Shown here in pieces: positions 6,799-15,118 of a DNA stretch of 22,281 bases; the stretch's first letter is position 1, and each line of letters begins with the position of its first letter. The DNA is from an uncultured Clostridia bacterium (lineage in GTDB: Bacteria > Bacillota > Clostridia > Oscillospirales > Ruminococcaceae), in contig CALATN010000071.1 in assembly GCA_937891895.1 (NCBI GenBank), positions 1-22,281 of the forward strand, given 5' to 3'. The position numbers and the translations under genes are program-made. The notes under the pieces are model-generated. The model saw only the letters and a list, made by a program, of their open reading frames with translations. It was not told the origin of the DNA and made no database searches.

Positions 6799-7869
6799 TT
6801 ACTGAACATTGAAGAAAGGGCTGTACCTTACGTGACCTGAAACATAATATCCGCCTGTGGAGCTTTCATCGATTCTTACAACACCATACGCATCTCCGAA
6901 AGTGTTAATATCTATACTGTAACTTCCGTCACTGTCAAATTCGATTACCTTGTAGTCAGTGTTTGAATAACCGTAAAGCGGGTTAAGCTCAGTTTCATAA
7001 TACAGAATACTTCCCATATCAACACCTACATAATTTTTCTTGTTGTAATCAAAGTCATCGCGAGTTTCATCATTGTCAGGCGCTTCGGTAATCGCCAGAT
7101 ACGCTTCATAATCGTCATATACAAGAGCACGCAGATATGTATTCAGAGTATCGAACTGAGTAGAGTTGTCAAAATAAATATCAATTCCGCTGTCAGCACT
7201 GTTCTTTTCAGGCATCTCATCATCGGTTAAGTAAATAACTGCCCAGAAAAGGCTGTCAGGGTCATAATAGAAGCCTGCATATTCCCAGATAGAGTCGCTC
7301 ATTTTTTCCTGTGCGCTTCTGTCGAAGGAAATCGTGTTGAAAATTATGTAAACACCATAACTGAAGGTCATTCCATAGCTGAAATCATAGTTGGTATATT
7401 CAATACCATTTTCCGCAAAGTAATTCTCACAGAATTCATTCTTATCAAAATTTGTATAGAATGAGCCGGATTTTGAAAAGGCATCGGTAAGACCTTTTGC
7501 ACATCCCTCAAGGGTTTCTGAGTATTCAAGTTTGTCAACGTCTTCCTTTTCTCGGAATGAATTTGTACGGTCAAAGAATTCCAGGGTATCGTCTGTAAGC
7601 TTGTCAGACGAAACTACAGCAAGTATTTCTTCGGGAGAAGCAGTTGTCGTCGTCATTTCTGTAGTTGTAGTCACAACAGTTGTTGTGGTAGCTTCAGTGG
7701 TTGTTGTTTCCTGAGTTGTTGTAACTGCTTCGGTTGTTTCTACGGTTTCTGTTACTTCTGCAATAACTTCTGTCGTTGTTTCCAAATCGGTTGTCTGTGC
7801 TCCGTCTCCGGCACTGCCGCAAGCAGTAAGCAGCATCGCCATAACAAGCGCAAGAGCAATCTTCTTCAT
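6799..7869 (-). CDS. Thr-rich-linker lipoprotein with possible CAP/SCP-like domain
   Basis: 356 residues from the ATG at 7869, chosen because AAGGGGAAG sits just upstream and the product then opens with a lipoprotein signal MKKIALALVMAMLLTAC (Cys17 as lipidated residue). Residues about 25-78 are almost only Thr, Glu, Val and Ala, a surface spacer. The region from about residue 100 (RTNSFREKEDVDKLEYSETL...) has the feel of the CAP/SCP start, N-x-x-R...L-x-x-x-x-x-L, and a later segment ending in FWAVIYLTD could be its core strand. This family call is tentative. The gene is convergent with the WYL pair and lies downstream of a membrane kinase with a similar Thr-rich spacer, suggesting a common cell-envelope function. 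Confidence 0.75.
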   Translation of the reverse strand: MKKIALALVMAMLLTACGSAGDGAQTTDLETTTEVIAEVTETVETTEAVTTTQETTTTEATTTTVVTTTTEMTTTTASPEEILAVVSSDKLTDDTLEFFDRTNSFREKEDVDKLEYSETLEGCAKGLTDAFSKSGSFYTNFDKNEFCENYFAENGIEYTNYDFSYGMTFSYGVYIIFNTISFDRSAQEKMSDSIWEYAGFYYDPDSLFWAVIYLTDDEMPEKNSADSGIDIYFDNSTQFDTLNTYLRALVYDDYEAYLAITEAPDNDETRDDFDYNKKNYVGVDMGSILYYETELNPLYGYSNTDYKVIEFDSDGSYSIDINTFGDAYGVVRIDESSTGGYYVSGHVRYSPFFNVQ

Positions 7870-7916
7870 ATAATCTTCCCCTTTGATTACGGACAAAAAT
7901 ACCCGCTTAATAGAAC

Positions 7917-7933
7917 TGATACATTGTGTATCA
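7917..7933. promoter_or_regulatory. Inverted repeat (possible operator) at the lipoprotein promoter
   Basis: TGATACA-TTG-TGTATCA, 7-bp perfect arms, placed where transcription for the lipoprotein gene should begin. No regulator is identified. Confidence 0.5.
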
Positions 7934-7938
7934 ATTCC

Positions 7939-7947
7939 ATTATAGCA
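7939..7947 (-). promoter_or_regulatory. Extended -10 promoter for the lipoprotein gene
   Basis: TGCTATAAT on the minus strand: TATAAT with an upstream TG. No good -35 is seen, which is usual for extended -10 promoters. It lies between the kinase stop (7978) and the lipoprotein start, so the lipoprotein gene has its own promoter. Confidence 0.65.
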
Positions 7948-7977
7948 GGTTTTTGATAAAATTTGGTTAGCTGTCAG

Positions 7978-10026
7978 CTATATTTTTTTAAATACATACC
8001 AACCAGGGTTATGAAATTCATCATTCATATAATCACCGTTTTTAAATTCAATAAACAAAAACTCCTTGTTATTGATGCTATAAAGATAATATCTGTTTAC
8101 AAAATAATTGTTTACTTCAAAAGTAACAACCTGACCGTATGTCCATTTACCCACTGCGCCGCCCAGGTCTTTTTTGTTATAGTATATATACTTTCCGTCA
8201 GACTTGAATTCGACATTCTTAATCCATAGGTTGTCAGTGCTCTTTCCTTCAACATAAAGCCAGTTATCGGCATCATATGTGAAATCAATGGTTTCCCATT
8301 TCCCGATTATATTCTCGTCAGTGACAAACGTGTATTCATTATGATAAAAATCGTAATAGTAACCGTCCTCAGCAAGTTTTTTTTCAAATCCTTCAATGCT
8401 GCTGTCATCGGTCGGAGAAATAATTGTCCGCTCAATCATTTGCTTTGCGGTTTCTGTTTTTGGCGTTGTAACAGCAGACTTTTTTTCATCCTTGATAAAC
8501 TTTTTGAAAACAACACAACTTTGAGCAACTCCGTCATCCTTCAAATCACCGTCATTCAGCTTACCTTCTACAAACAGATAATCAACGCCATCGATTCTGA
8601 AAATATAATATCCTGAAATGTTCTTATAATAAATAAAATAATCATTTGTTATAGCACCGTGCGTCCATTTTGATATGTTTGCATAGGTGTTGTAATAAGA
8701 AAAACAAAGCCCGTCATTACCAAATTCGATTTCCTGAATATGACCTATTTCGGGACTTTTCATATGCTCTTCATCACCGCTCAAGAAATATTTTTTTATC
8801 AGCTTCGGGTCAAATGTATCCATTAACGCAATCGCTTGCCATCTCCCATGTATTGCCCTGTCATCTACAAATCTGTAATCGTCAACAAAATATTCACTGT
8901 AAAAACCATCTTCAATTTCTTCCTGTGCAACTTTCGGGACTAACTTTTCATTGCGAGGCGAAATAAGCTCAAAGCCTTCTTCCGAAATATCATAAGCTTC
9001 GGCAACCGAAAATGAAATCTCAGTGTGTGCTTCTGCTTCAGTAATCGGAACAGTTGTTGATGCAGCAGTTGCTTGTGTAGTTGTTTCTTCAGTAATTGTT
9101 TCAGTAATTGTTTCAGTAATCGTTTCAGTAGTTGTGACAGATGTCTTTGCTGATTCGGGAACAGTGGTTGTTGCTTCTGTCTGCGGTGCAGTTGTTTCAG
9201 AAAAAGCTGTAATAATTTCCGCTGTTGCTACAGTAGTATCATTGACTGTTTCCGCAGACGATGCCTCTGTTATATAAACATCTGCATTGCTGTTCTGACA
9301 GTTAATGAGCAGAACAGCACTCGTAACCAAAGCTGCACAAATAACCAGCGCCGCAGCTTCAATACAGTAACGTTTTTTCCCAAGCCTCAGACTATGCTTG
9401 ACAACTGATGCATTCCGATATCTGTTGACAGGGTCAAATTCTGTGCATCTGCGGATTATTCCACGATATTTTCTGTTTTCGGCAAGTTGTCCCATAACCG
9501 CTTTCATAGTAACACCAAGAGCATATATGTCAGCCGTAATGTCAGTCTGACTGAAGCCGAACTGTTCAGGTGCAGCATAGCCTTTCGTACCAAGATAACG
9601 TGTGTCAGCCAACGCATCATCCTTGTGCTGTCTTGCCGCGTCAAAATCAATAAGTCGAATGTGACCGTCATTTGCAACAAGAATATTTGAAGGCTTTATG
9701 TCACGGTGAATAATTCCGTTTTTATGAATGAATTCAAGTACATCACAAAGCTCACAAAAAGCTGTAACCAGTTCCTGCTCGCTTTCAAGACAGCTAAGAT
9801 CGCCGATATTTTCAATGTATTCCTCAATAATAACAGTGTTTTTGCCGTCATAATCCACTGTTATTATCTGCGGTAGGAAAGGATGCGAAAGCTTTTTCAG
9901 AGTATCATACAGTTTAATCCTGCCAAATATTGTCCGACGTATGAAACGTTTGCTTTCTTTTTTTTTCACAAGCTCAACAGTACCGTTTTCATCTCTGTCG
10001 AGCTCACTTATAACTTTATATTCCAT
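7978..10026 (-). CDS. Membrane Ser/Thr protein kinase with two extracellular GxW repeats
   Basis: 682 residues from the ATG at 10026. The frame runs to 10290, but that part overlaps the divergent promoter and the XRE gene; AAGGTAA precedes the ATG at 10026. Kinase domain about 1-215: catalytic loop HRDIKPSN (107-114), metal loop DFD (128-130, a DFG variant), APE (152-154); the glycine-rich loop is degenerate. One membrane helix at about 221-243 is followed by a Thr/Glu-rich spacer (about 256-335). Two related repeats follow (about 370-508 and 555-682), each with a G-x-W start, an inner KWT segment, a YLFVE or FLFIE strand, then GD and a VFKK end. There are no PASTA repeats. The outside domain probably senses a ligand or wall state. 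The same repeat occurs in the MerR-like protein at 21304-22281. Confidence 0.88.
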   Translation of the reverse strand: MEYKVISELDRDENGTVELVKKKESKRFIRRTIFGRIKLYDTLKKLSHPFLPQIITVDYDGKNTVIIEEYIENIGDLSCLESEQELVTAFCELCDVLEFIHKNGIIHRDIKPSNILVANDGHIRLIDFDAARQHKDDALADTRYLGTKGYAAPEQFGFSQTDITADIYALGVTMKAVMGQLAENRKYRGIIRRCTEFDPVNRYRNASVVKHSLRLGKKRYCIEAAALVICAALVTSAVLLINCQNSNADVYITEASSAETVNDTTVATAEIITAFSETTAPQTEATTTVPESAKTSVTTTETITETITETITEETTTQATAASTTVPITEAEAHTEISFSVAEAYDISEEGFELISPRNEKLVPKVAQEEIEDGFYSEYFVDDYRFVDDRAIHGRWQAIALMDTFDPKLIKKYFLSGDEEHMKSPEIGHIQEIEFGNDGLCFSYYNTYANISKWTHGAITNDYFIYYKNISGYYIFRIDGVDYLFVEGKLNDGDLKDDGVAQSCVVFKKFIKDEKKSAVTTPKTETAKQMIERTIISPTDDSSIEGFEKKLAEDGYYYDFYHNEYTFVTDENIIGKWETIDFTYDADNWLYVEGKSTDNLWIKNVEFKSDGKYIYYNKKDLGGAVGKWTYGQVVTFEVNNYFVNRYYLYSINNKEFLFIEFKNGDYMNDEFHNPGWYVFKKI
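9091..9130 (-). repeat. 12-bp tandem repeat inside the kinase linker
   Basis: AGTAATTGTTTC-type units at 9091, 9103 and 9115 plus a partial fourth, coding for repeated ETIT residues. The unit length keeps frame, so copy number could vary without breaking the kinase. Confidence 0.8.
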
Positions 10027-10045
10027 AATGATTACCTTAAAACAG

Positions 10046-10101
10046 TTGATTTTTTTGCTATGTAATGTTATTATAATAACATAAATAAATTTTAAAATCA
10101 A
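10046..10101. promoter_or_regulatory. Face-to-face promoters sharing an 18-bp palindrome
   Basis: The perfect palindrome ATGTTATTATAATAACAT is at 10065-10082. Plus strand: TTGATT (10046-10051), 17 bases, TATTAT (10069-10074), toward the XRE gene. Minus strand: TTGATT (10101-10096), 17 bases, TATTAT (10078-10073), toward the kinase. The two -10 boxes overlap inside the palindrome, so one repressor dimer, probably the adjacent XRE protein, could control both, and the two polymerases would exclude one another. Confidence 0.65.
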
Positions 10102-10116
10102 TAACAGGAGAGTAGT

Positions 10117-10548
10117 ATGAGCACTATTTTGAAAACAGAAGACCTTGAAAATCATCTTTCTGAAATCAGTAATTTCAGTGATTATATTGACAAACATTCG
10201 GATAATCTTATCAGCGAGGAAAATCTGTCTGAGTATCTTAATTGTCTGATTGAGAAAAAGGGATGTAAAAAATCTGACATTGTAAAGCATACAAACCTTA
10301 ACAGAGCATACGTATACCAGATTTTTGAAGGAAGAAAAAAACCTTCAAGGGATAAGCTTATAGCAATCTCAATCGGAATGAAGCTGGAATTTGACGAAAT
10401 ACAGGCACTGCTGAAATATGCAGGCTACAGACAGTTATATGCCCGTGATACACGTGATTCTGCAATTATTTTTTCTGTCCAGCACGGCTGCAGCTTTGAT
10501 GAAATAAATGTTACACTGTACGAACAGGGCCTTAAGGAAATAGAGTAA
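10117..10548 (+). CDS. XRE-family helix-turn-helix regulator
   Basis: 143 residues, with CAGGAGAG before the ATG. Residues about 38-100 form a Cro/C1-type HTH: LNCLIEKKGCKKSDIVKHTN, then LNRAYVYQIFEGRKKPSRDK as turn and recognition helix, then LIAISIGMKLEFDEIQALL. The C-terminal part (CSFDEINVTLYEQGL) is commonly seen in small Clostridial XRE proteins and may mediate dimer formation. It diverges from the membrane kinase over a palindromic promoter. The likely role is autorepression and control of the kinase; phosphorylation by that kinase is possible but unproven. Confidence 0.85.
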   Translation: MSTILKTEDLENHLSEISNFSDYIDKHSDNLISEENLSEYLNCLIEKKGCKKSDIVKHTNLNRAYVYQIFEGRKKPSRDKLIAISIGMKLEFDEIQALLKYAGYRQLYARDTRDSAIIFSVQHGCSFDEINVTLYEQGLKEIE

Positions 10549-10560
10549 TATTGCAATAAA

Positions 10561-10598
10561 ACAAGGATATTGATCAGCCTCAATATCCTTGTTTTTTT
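10561..10598. terminator. Strong bidirectional terminator
   Basis: 13-bp perfect stem ACAAGGATATTGA / TCAATATCCTTGT with a 6-base loop and T7 on the plus side. It serves the XRE gene and the convergent ABC operon (stop at 10601). Confidence 0.9.
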
Positions 10599-10600
10599 AT

Positions 10601-11758
10601 TTACTTAGCAGTCTGCTTTGTCCTGAATACAAGAATTACCACAGCAAACAGCGCCACAGCGAAAATCGCCTGAATACCGATGCAGGACATAACCTCACCC
10701 GCATCAAAAGCAATCTCTGACTTGCCTGCAATAATGTCATTCGCACGGACATACCAGTACGCAGGAAGAAATTTTGCAATTCTCAGAACTGTTCCGCCAA
10801 GAAGAGCCTGGTCAACAAAAACGCCGCAAAGGAAGCTCATTCCAAGAGAAATAATGTTTGAAACAAGATTTATCACACTGTTGTTGGAAACAAGTGCCGC
10901 AACAAGGATAGCAATTGCCGTTGCAATAAGCGTGAAAACAAAGCTGTTGAGTACCGCATAAAGTTCATTTGCGCTGAATATGCCGCCCTTGTAAATCATA
11001 GCAATAATCATAAATACAACCCACAGTATCAGTACAAGCACTATGCAACCCGCAATAATCTGCATTGTCTGCGAAAGTGACGGCGTACCAGAACAGTTTG
11101 ACCTGTCACGAACTTCCTTGCGCAGAATAGTAATAAGAATACCAGAAAGCATAGTGATGAATACCGAAAGCAGAATATAAACAAGATAGCGGAAGTAAAA
11201 ATATGTGCCCTGATTCATACCTGCACCTTCAGCCTCATCGCTGAAAGTTTCGATTGTTACGTCAATTTCATAATCAAGTGCCTCAGCAGTAAGTGAAGCA
11301 GCAGTTTCAGCATCATTTCCCGCCGCAATATAACTGCTGAGAGTGCGGATGTAAAGGTCAATGTCATTTTCAAGGTACACGCCCGCATAGCTGTCAGGAA
11401 GCTGATAATTCTCAAAAAGATTGTCTGTCTGACCGTTTGCTATCTTTTCGGAGTAACCTTCCTTTATAACCAGCACATAGTCAACACGTGTGTAATAAAG
11501 TGCGTCAATGATTTCATCCTTGTCATTTTCAAGCTCAATAAGCTTGTGTGACTTTGAAATGTGGTCCGTTACCGCAAGGCTTGCGTCTGTGTTGTCCTCA
11601 TCAATAACGCAAACACCCAGACTTTCTTCCTCAAAGGAAACATCCTGCGGACCGTAAGCCGTGAACATAATCAGAAGCACAATGAAAATCCACGCATACA
11701 TAAGTACAATCGGAAGCTTTCTCTTTGCAATTTTCATAAATGTTTTAAAGACTTGCAT
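10601..11758 (-). CDS. ABC-2 type transporter permease (second of pair)
   Basis: 385 residues, third gene of the exporter operon. One N-terminal membrane helix (LPIVLMYAWIFIVLLIMF) is followed by an extracytoplasmic domain of about 150 residues beginning GPQDVSFEEESLGVCVIDED, then about five membrane helices in the C-terminal half. This is the layout of ABC-2 permeases in the YhgE/DrrB/NatB class. The start overlaps the end of the previous permease gene by 14 bases, with AAGGAGG upstream, so translation is probably coupled. The substrate is unknown; such exporters next to DesK/NarL-type two-component systems are often used for peptide or drug resistance. Confidence 0.88.
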   Translation of the reverse strand: MQVFKTFMKIAKRKLPIVLMYAWIFIVLLIMFTAYGPQDVSFEEESLGVCVIDEDNTDASLAVTDHISKSHKLIELENDKDEIIDALYYTRVDYVLVIKEGYSEKIANGQTDNLFENYQLPDSYAGVYLENDIDLYIRTLSSYIAAGNDAETAASLTAEALDYEIDVTIETFSDEAEGAGMNQGTYFYFRYLVYILLSVFITMLSGILITILRKEVRDRSNCSGTPSLSQTMQIIAGCIVLVLILWVVFMIIAMIYKGGIFSANELYAVLNSFVFTLIATAIAILVAALVSNNSVINLVSNIISLGMSFLCGVFVDQALLGGTVLRIAKFLPAYWYVRANDIIAGKSEIAFDAGEVMSCIGIQAIFAVALFAVVILVFRTKQTAK

Positions 11759-12893
11759 ATCTTTTCCTCCTTGTCAGCACAAAGCCGCCCAGCGTGAAAA
11801 TAACAGCCATAATAAGCATAGTAACAATCTTTTCTGTAAAGCGTTCGTAGTCGCTGTAAATGTTAAGACAGTAGAAAGCGTCGGAAATAACAGCTGCAGG
11901 ATTAATCAGGTTGAACCACGGCGCATACATCGCAACAACCGCTTTCATGTTTGAAACCATAAGTCCGCTGAAGAAGCAGCATGCAAGAGAAATCACCATA
12001 GAAACACCATTCTTCACGTCCTCGCTTGCCGTGCCGAATGAACCGATAAAGAAGCCAAGCGAAACGCCCATTATACTTCCCACAATACCCGCAAGATAAA
12101 CCAACGGAAGACGTGTTCCGAAATCAATGCCGAGAATAACAAGATAAGTTGTGGAAATAATCGTGCAGATGCTCTGTGCAAGTATACTTCCGCAAAGAGA
12201 AGCAACCGTAGCAATCAGTTTGTTTGCAGGTGAACAGCATTTTCTTGCACCAAGGGAAGAAAGGTTACCCTGAGAGCAGGTAGCAATGTGCAGACCCGTA
12301 ACAGAACCGAACAGCGCAACCATAGCCATAAGATTGTAGAAATAGGAAAGCATATTGTCTGTGTCACCCTCAGTAAGAGGAATGTTGTCGTTAGGGGCAA
12401 TTTCTGCAGACATAGCCTCAATAACTGCTTCAAGCTTTTCAGGTGAGCTTGTCACCGTGTCCGTGATAATGGATTTCTGTATCTCATACTGCTCAACAAA
12501 TCCCTTGATAATTGATTGCTGTATTGCTGCTGATGAGTTCATATCTTCCGCATTGCCAACCGTAAGAGAAAGGTCTTCAGCAACATAAATTATACCCGTA
12601 ACCTGCTTCGTTTCAAGCATTTCAAGCGCAGTTGCCTCGTCAGCTTCAGTAACCGTGAAAAGTGCCTCGTCACCCTCGGAAATTGCAGAAATGACTTCAT
12701 CAAAAACAGCATTTTCCTCAACCGTTACAATCGCAACAGGAATAGCCTTGAAAACCGCAACGGAATCATATATCCCCGAAAAAGCAACCTTGAAAAGCGT
12801 GCCGAGAACAGCAGGGAAAAGTATCAGCCAGAAAATAAGCCCCTTATTTCTGATACAGGTCAGAAAATCATATTTGAAGTGATGAAAAAACAT
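11745..12893 (-). CDS. ABC-2 type transporter permease (first of pair)
   Basis: 382 residues from the ATG at 12893. An earlier ATG at 12911 overlaps the ATPase stop as ATGA, but AAAAGGAG lies seven bases before 12893, which makes the inner start more likely. Topology matches the partner: a first helix GLIFWLILFPAVLGTLFKV, an extracytoplasmic domain with IPVAIVTVEE and GIIYVAEDLSL, then several membrane helices. It probably pairs with the following permease to form the channel. Substrate not determined. Confidence 0.87.
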   Translation of the reverse strand: MFFHHFKYDFLTCIRNKGLIFWLILFPAVLGTLFKVAFSGIYDSVAVFKAIPVAIVTVEENAVFDEVISAISEGDEALFTVTEADEATALEMLETKQVTGIIYVAEDLSLTVGNAEDMNSSAAIQQSIIKGFVEQYEIQKSIITDTVTSSPEKLEAVIEAMSAEIAPNDNIPLTEGDTDNMLSYFYNLMAMVALFGSVTGLHIATCSQGNLSSLGARKCCSPANKLIATVASLCGSILAQSICTIISTTYLVILGIDFGTRLPLVYLAGIVGSIMGVSLGFFIGSFGTASEDVKNGVSMVISLACCFFSGLMVSNMKAVVAMYAPWFNLINPAAVISDAFYCLNIYSDYERFTEKIVTMLIMAVIFTLGGFVLTRRKRYASL

Positions 12894-12907
12894 ATCAAAG
12901 CTCCTTT

Positions 12908-13855
12908 TCATTCAGAATCACGAAGTGCCGTGCCCGTGATTTCAAGGAATACATCGTTAAGTGTAGGCAGCTCGGAATAAACCCTGCCGAAGTTCAGACC
13001 GCACTCCTGAAGTACACCAAGAATACGGATAAGATTATGCTTGCCGTCGGAGCATTTCACCTCAAGCCTGCCGTCGGAAAATTCCACGCTGTAAACGTGA
13101 GGAAGTTCGCTGATTTTCTTCTTTACATCATCAGCTATGTCAATAATCTCAATCGTAACCGTTTCAGTGTTACGAATCATCTTTTTCAGTTCTTCCTTTG
13201 TGCCCTCAGCAATCTTCTTGCCCTTGTCGATGATTGCAATGCGAGTGCAGATCTGTTCAACCTCCTCCATATAATGAGAAGTGTAAATAACCGTCGCACC
13301 ATTCTGATTAAGCTGCTGAATACCTTCAAGAATTTTGTTTCTGCTCTGCGGGTCAACCGCAACCGTCGGCTCATCAAGAATAATCAGCTTAGGCTTGTGA
13401 GCAATACCGCAGGCAATGTTCAAGCGCCTTAACAAACCGCCTGAAAGCTTATTCGGATAGAATTTCCTGAACTCATCAAGCTCAACAAAGGCAATAGCAT
13501 CCTCAACACACTTTTTTCTCTCAGCCTTGTCCTTGATGTAAAGCCCGCAGAAATAATCAATGTTTTCGTATACCGTAAGCTCATCAAAAACCGCAACATT
13601 CTGCATAATGATACCGATATTCTTCTTCACATTGTAATTGTCAGGGGTCATCTTCTCGCCGAAGATTTCAATGTTGCCCTTGTCAAAAGTCAGCAGCGAA
13701 AGCAGACAGTTGATAGTGGTACTCTTGCCCGAACCATTCGGACCGAGAAGTCCGTAAACCTCGCCTTGCTTGATTTCCAGATTGAGATGGTCAAGAGCAA
13801 TAAGATCCTTGTAGCGCTTCACAAGATTTTCAATTTTAACAATTGTTTCAGCCAT
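12908..13855 (-). CDS. ABC transporter ATP-binding protein of the exporter
   Basis: 315 residues from the ATG at 13855, which has GGAG six bases upstream; upstream in-frame ATGs at 13867 and beyond are worse placed. Walker A is GPNGSGKST (38-46), the Q-loop is around IGIIMQN, the signature is LSGGLLRR (variant of LSGGQ), Walker B is LIILDEP, and the H-loop is TSHYMEE. The extra C-terminal region is as in NatA/DrrA-type ATPases. It drives the two permeases encoded downstream and is first in the operon. Confidence 0.95.
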   Translation of the reverse strand: MAETIVKIENLVKRYKDLIALDHLNLEIKQGEVYGLLGPNGSGKSTTINCLLSLLTFDKGNIEIFGEKMTPDNYNVKKNIGIIMQNVAVFDELTVYENIDYFCGLYIKDKAERKKCVEDAIAFVELDEFRKFYPNKLSGGLLRRLNIACGIAHKPKLIILDEPTVAVDPQSRNKILEGIQQLNQNGATVIYTSHYMEEVEQICTRIAIIDKGKKIAEGTKEELKKMIRNTETVTIEIIDIADDVKKKISELPHVYSVEFSDGRLEVKCSDGKHNLIRILGVLQECGLNFGRVYSELPTLNDVFLEITGTALRDSE

Positions 13856-13900
13856 AATATTCTCCATTCCTTTCGGATAATTTATCTTTGGTACACTCTG

Positions 13901-13929
13901 ATTATATAACAAAAATTCTGCATTTGTAA
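13901..13929 (-). promoter_or_regulatory. Promoter of the ABC operon
   Basis: TATAAT (13906-13901, minus strand) with TTACAA 17 bases upstream. The leader to the ATPase ATG is about 40 bases. The weak -35 agrees with activation by the neighbouring response regulator. Confidence 0.6.
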
Positions 13930-13949
13930 GTGTAAAAAGTCAGAACCTT

Positions 13950-13967
13950 ATGTGACAAATGTCATAT
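13950..13967. promoter_or_regulatory. Inverted repeat between ABC operon and two-component genes (putative response-regulator site)
   Basis: TGACA-AA-TGTCA core at 13953-13964 with partly symmetric flanks. It lies six bases upstream of the kinase -35 and about 20 bases upstream of the ABC -35, a good position for a dimeric LuxR/NarL-type activator serving both. Confidence 0.55.
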
Positions 13968-13972
13968 TACTG

Positions 13973-14001
13973 TGGACAGCCTTGCATTTTTGTGGTAAAA
14001 T
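13973..14001 (+). promoter_or_regulatory. Promoter of the two-component operon
   Basis: TGGACA (13973-13978), 17 bases, TAAAAT (13996-14001); start near 14008, about 23 bases before the kinase ATG. Confidence 0.7.
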
Positions 14002-14030
14002 AAATCTGATAAATGTAACGGAGGTGACCT

Positions 14031-15098
14031 ATGAACAGACTTGCGGATAAAGCTGTAATACTGCTTTTGTGCGGAATTTCCCTCATCAGCTTTGAAACAG
14101 CCTTTATGCCAGTTATTGCCTTTCTCGCAGTAATCGGACTTTCAGCCCTTAACCAGAGTTTTTCGGACAGCCGTATTTCACTTGCAACCGAAATAATAAG
14201 CAGCATACTCTGTTTTGTTGCCCCACCATTTCTCTGCGTGTCACCCGTGTTCTTCTACGACTTTTTCAGCAGCAAGCGCTGCTGGCTTGCAGTCGTTGTT
14301 CCCATTGCCACAATCATATCTTATGGTAACCTTACCGATACACAGCTTATACTTCTGATAGCAAGCACAATAGTCGCATTTATGCTGTGGAGAGCAACAA
14401 CCCGCCTCGAAGCCGCCGAGAAAAAGCTTATCGACGTAAGGGACAATTCCGAGGAAATGAATATCCTGTTGAATGAAAAAAATAAGCAGCTTTGTGAAAA
14501 TCAGGACTACGAAATAAACCTTGCCACAATGAATGAGCGAAACCGTATCGCCCGCGAAATCCACGACAACGTCGGGCATATGCTTACACGTTCAATTCTC
14601 CAGCTGGGCGCACTTATCGTAATAAATAAGGACGAAGCAATGAAGGAGCACCTGGTAAGCCTGAAGGATACCCTGGACAACGCTATGACAAGTATCCGCA
14701 ACAGTGTACATAATCTGCACGATACCTCTATTGATTTGCACCTCGCCGTAAATGAAGCCGTAAAGCCGCTCGAAGAAAAGTACCATACGGAAATTGAGTG
14801 CGATTTTTCCGAGAATATGCCTAAGAATATAAGAATGTGCTTTATTGGTATCATAAAAGAATGTGTTTCCAACGTCATAAAACATAGCAGCGGCGACAGA
14901 ATTTCCGTTGTAATACGTGAACATCCCGCCTTCTATCAGCTGTCATTTTCCGATAACGGAAAGTGTACGGATGCAATTGCCGATACAGGAATAGGCCTGT
15001 CAAATATGCGTGAAAGAGTAAGCGCCGTCGGCGGAATAATCAATTTCACCCCATCGGAGCACGGATTTAAGGTTTTTGTAAGCGTGCCGAAAAAATAA
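14031..15098 (+). CDS. Sensor histidine kinase, DesK/NarX (HisKA_3) type
   Basis: 355 residues; GGAGGTGACCT precedes the ATG. Four or five hydrophobic membrane segments (about 8-120) have only short loops, suggesting an intramembrane-sensing kinase. A coiled stretch (about 122-165) leads to the HisKA_3 box ERNRIAREIHDNVGHML with H178 as phosphorylation site. The ATPase part has an N-box ECVSNVIKH (N281), a D-box SFSDNG and a G-box TGIGLSNMRERV. It is followed after 20 bases by its response regulator and diverges from an ABC exporter operon, so the probable job is to sense membrane stress or an exporter substrate. Confidence 0.93.
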   Translation: MNRLADKAVILLLCGISLISFETAFMPVIAFLAVIGLSALNQSFSDSRISLATEIISSILCFVAPPFLCVSPVFFYDFFSSKRCWLAVVVPIATIISYGNLTDTQLILLIASTIVAFMLWRATTRLEAAEKKLIDVRDNSEEMNILLNEKNKQLCENQDYEINLATMNERNRIAREIHDNVGHMLTRSILQLGALIVINKDEAMKEHLVSLKDTLDNAMTSIRNSVHNLHDTSIDLHLAVNEAVKPLEEKYHTEIECDFSENMPKNIRMCFIGIIKECVSNVIKHSSGDRISVVIREHPAFYQLSFSDNGKCTDAIADTGIGLSNMRERVSAVGGIINFTPSEHGFKVFVSVPKK

Positions 15099-15118
15099 TC
15101 TGAACAAGGAGATTTGTT

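Noticed and set aside
10027..10290. N-terminal extension of the kinase frame
   Set aside because: It would cover the divergent promoters and the XRE gene; the ATG at 10026 gives a normal kinase start.
12894..12911. Upstream ATG of the first ABC permease
   Set aside because: It forms an ATGA overlap with the ATPase stop but lacks a ribosome site, whereas AAAAGGAG directly precedes the ATG at 12893. It remains possible.
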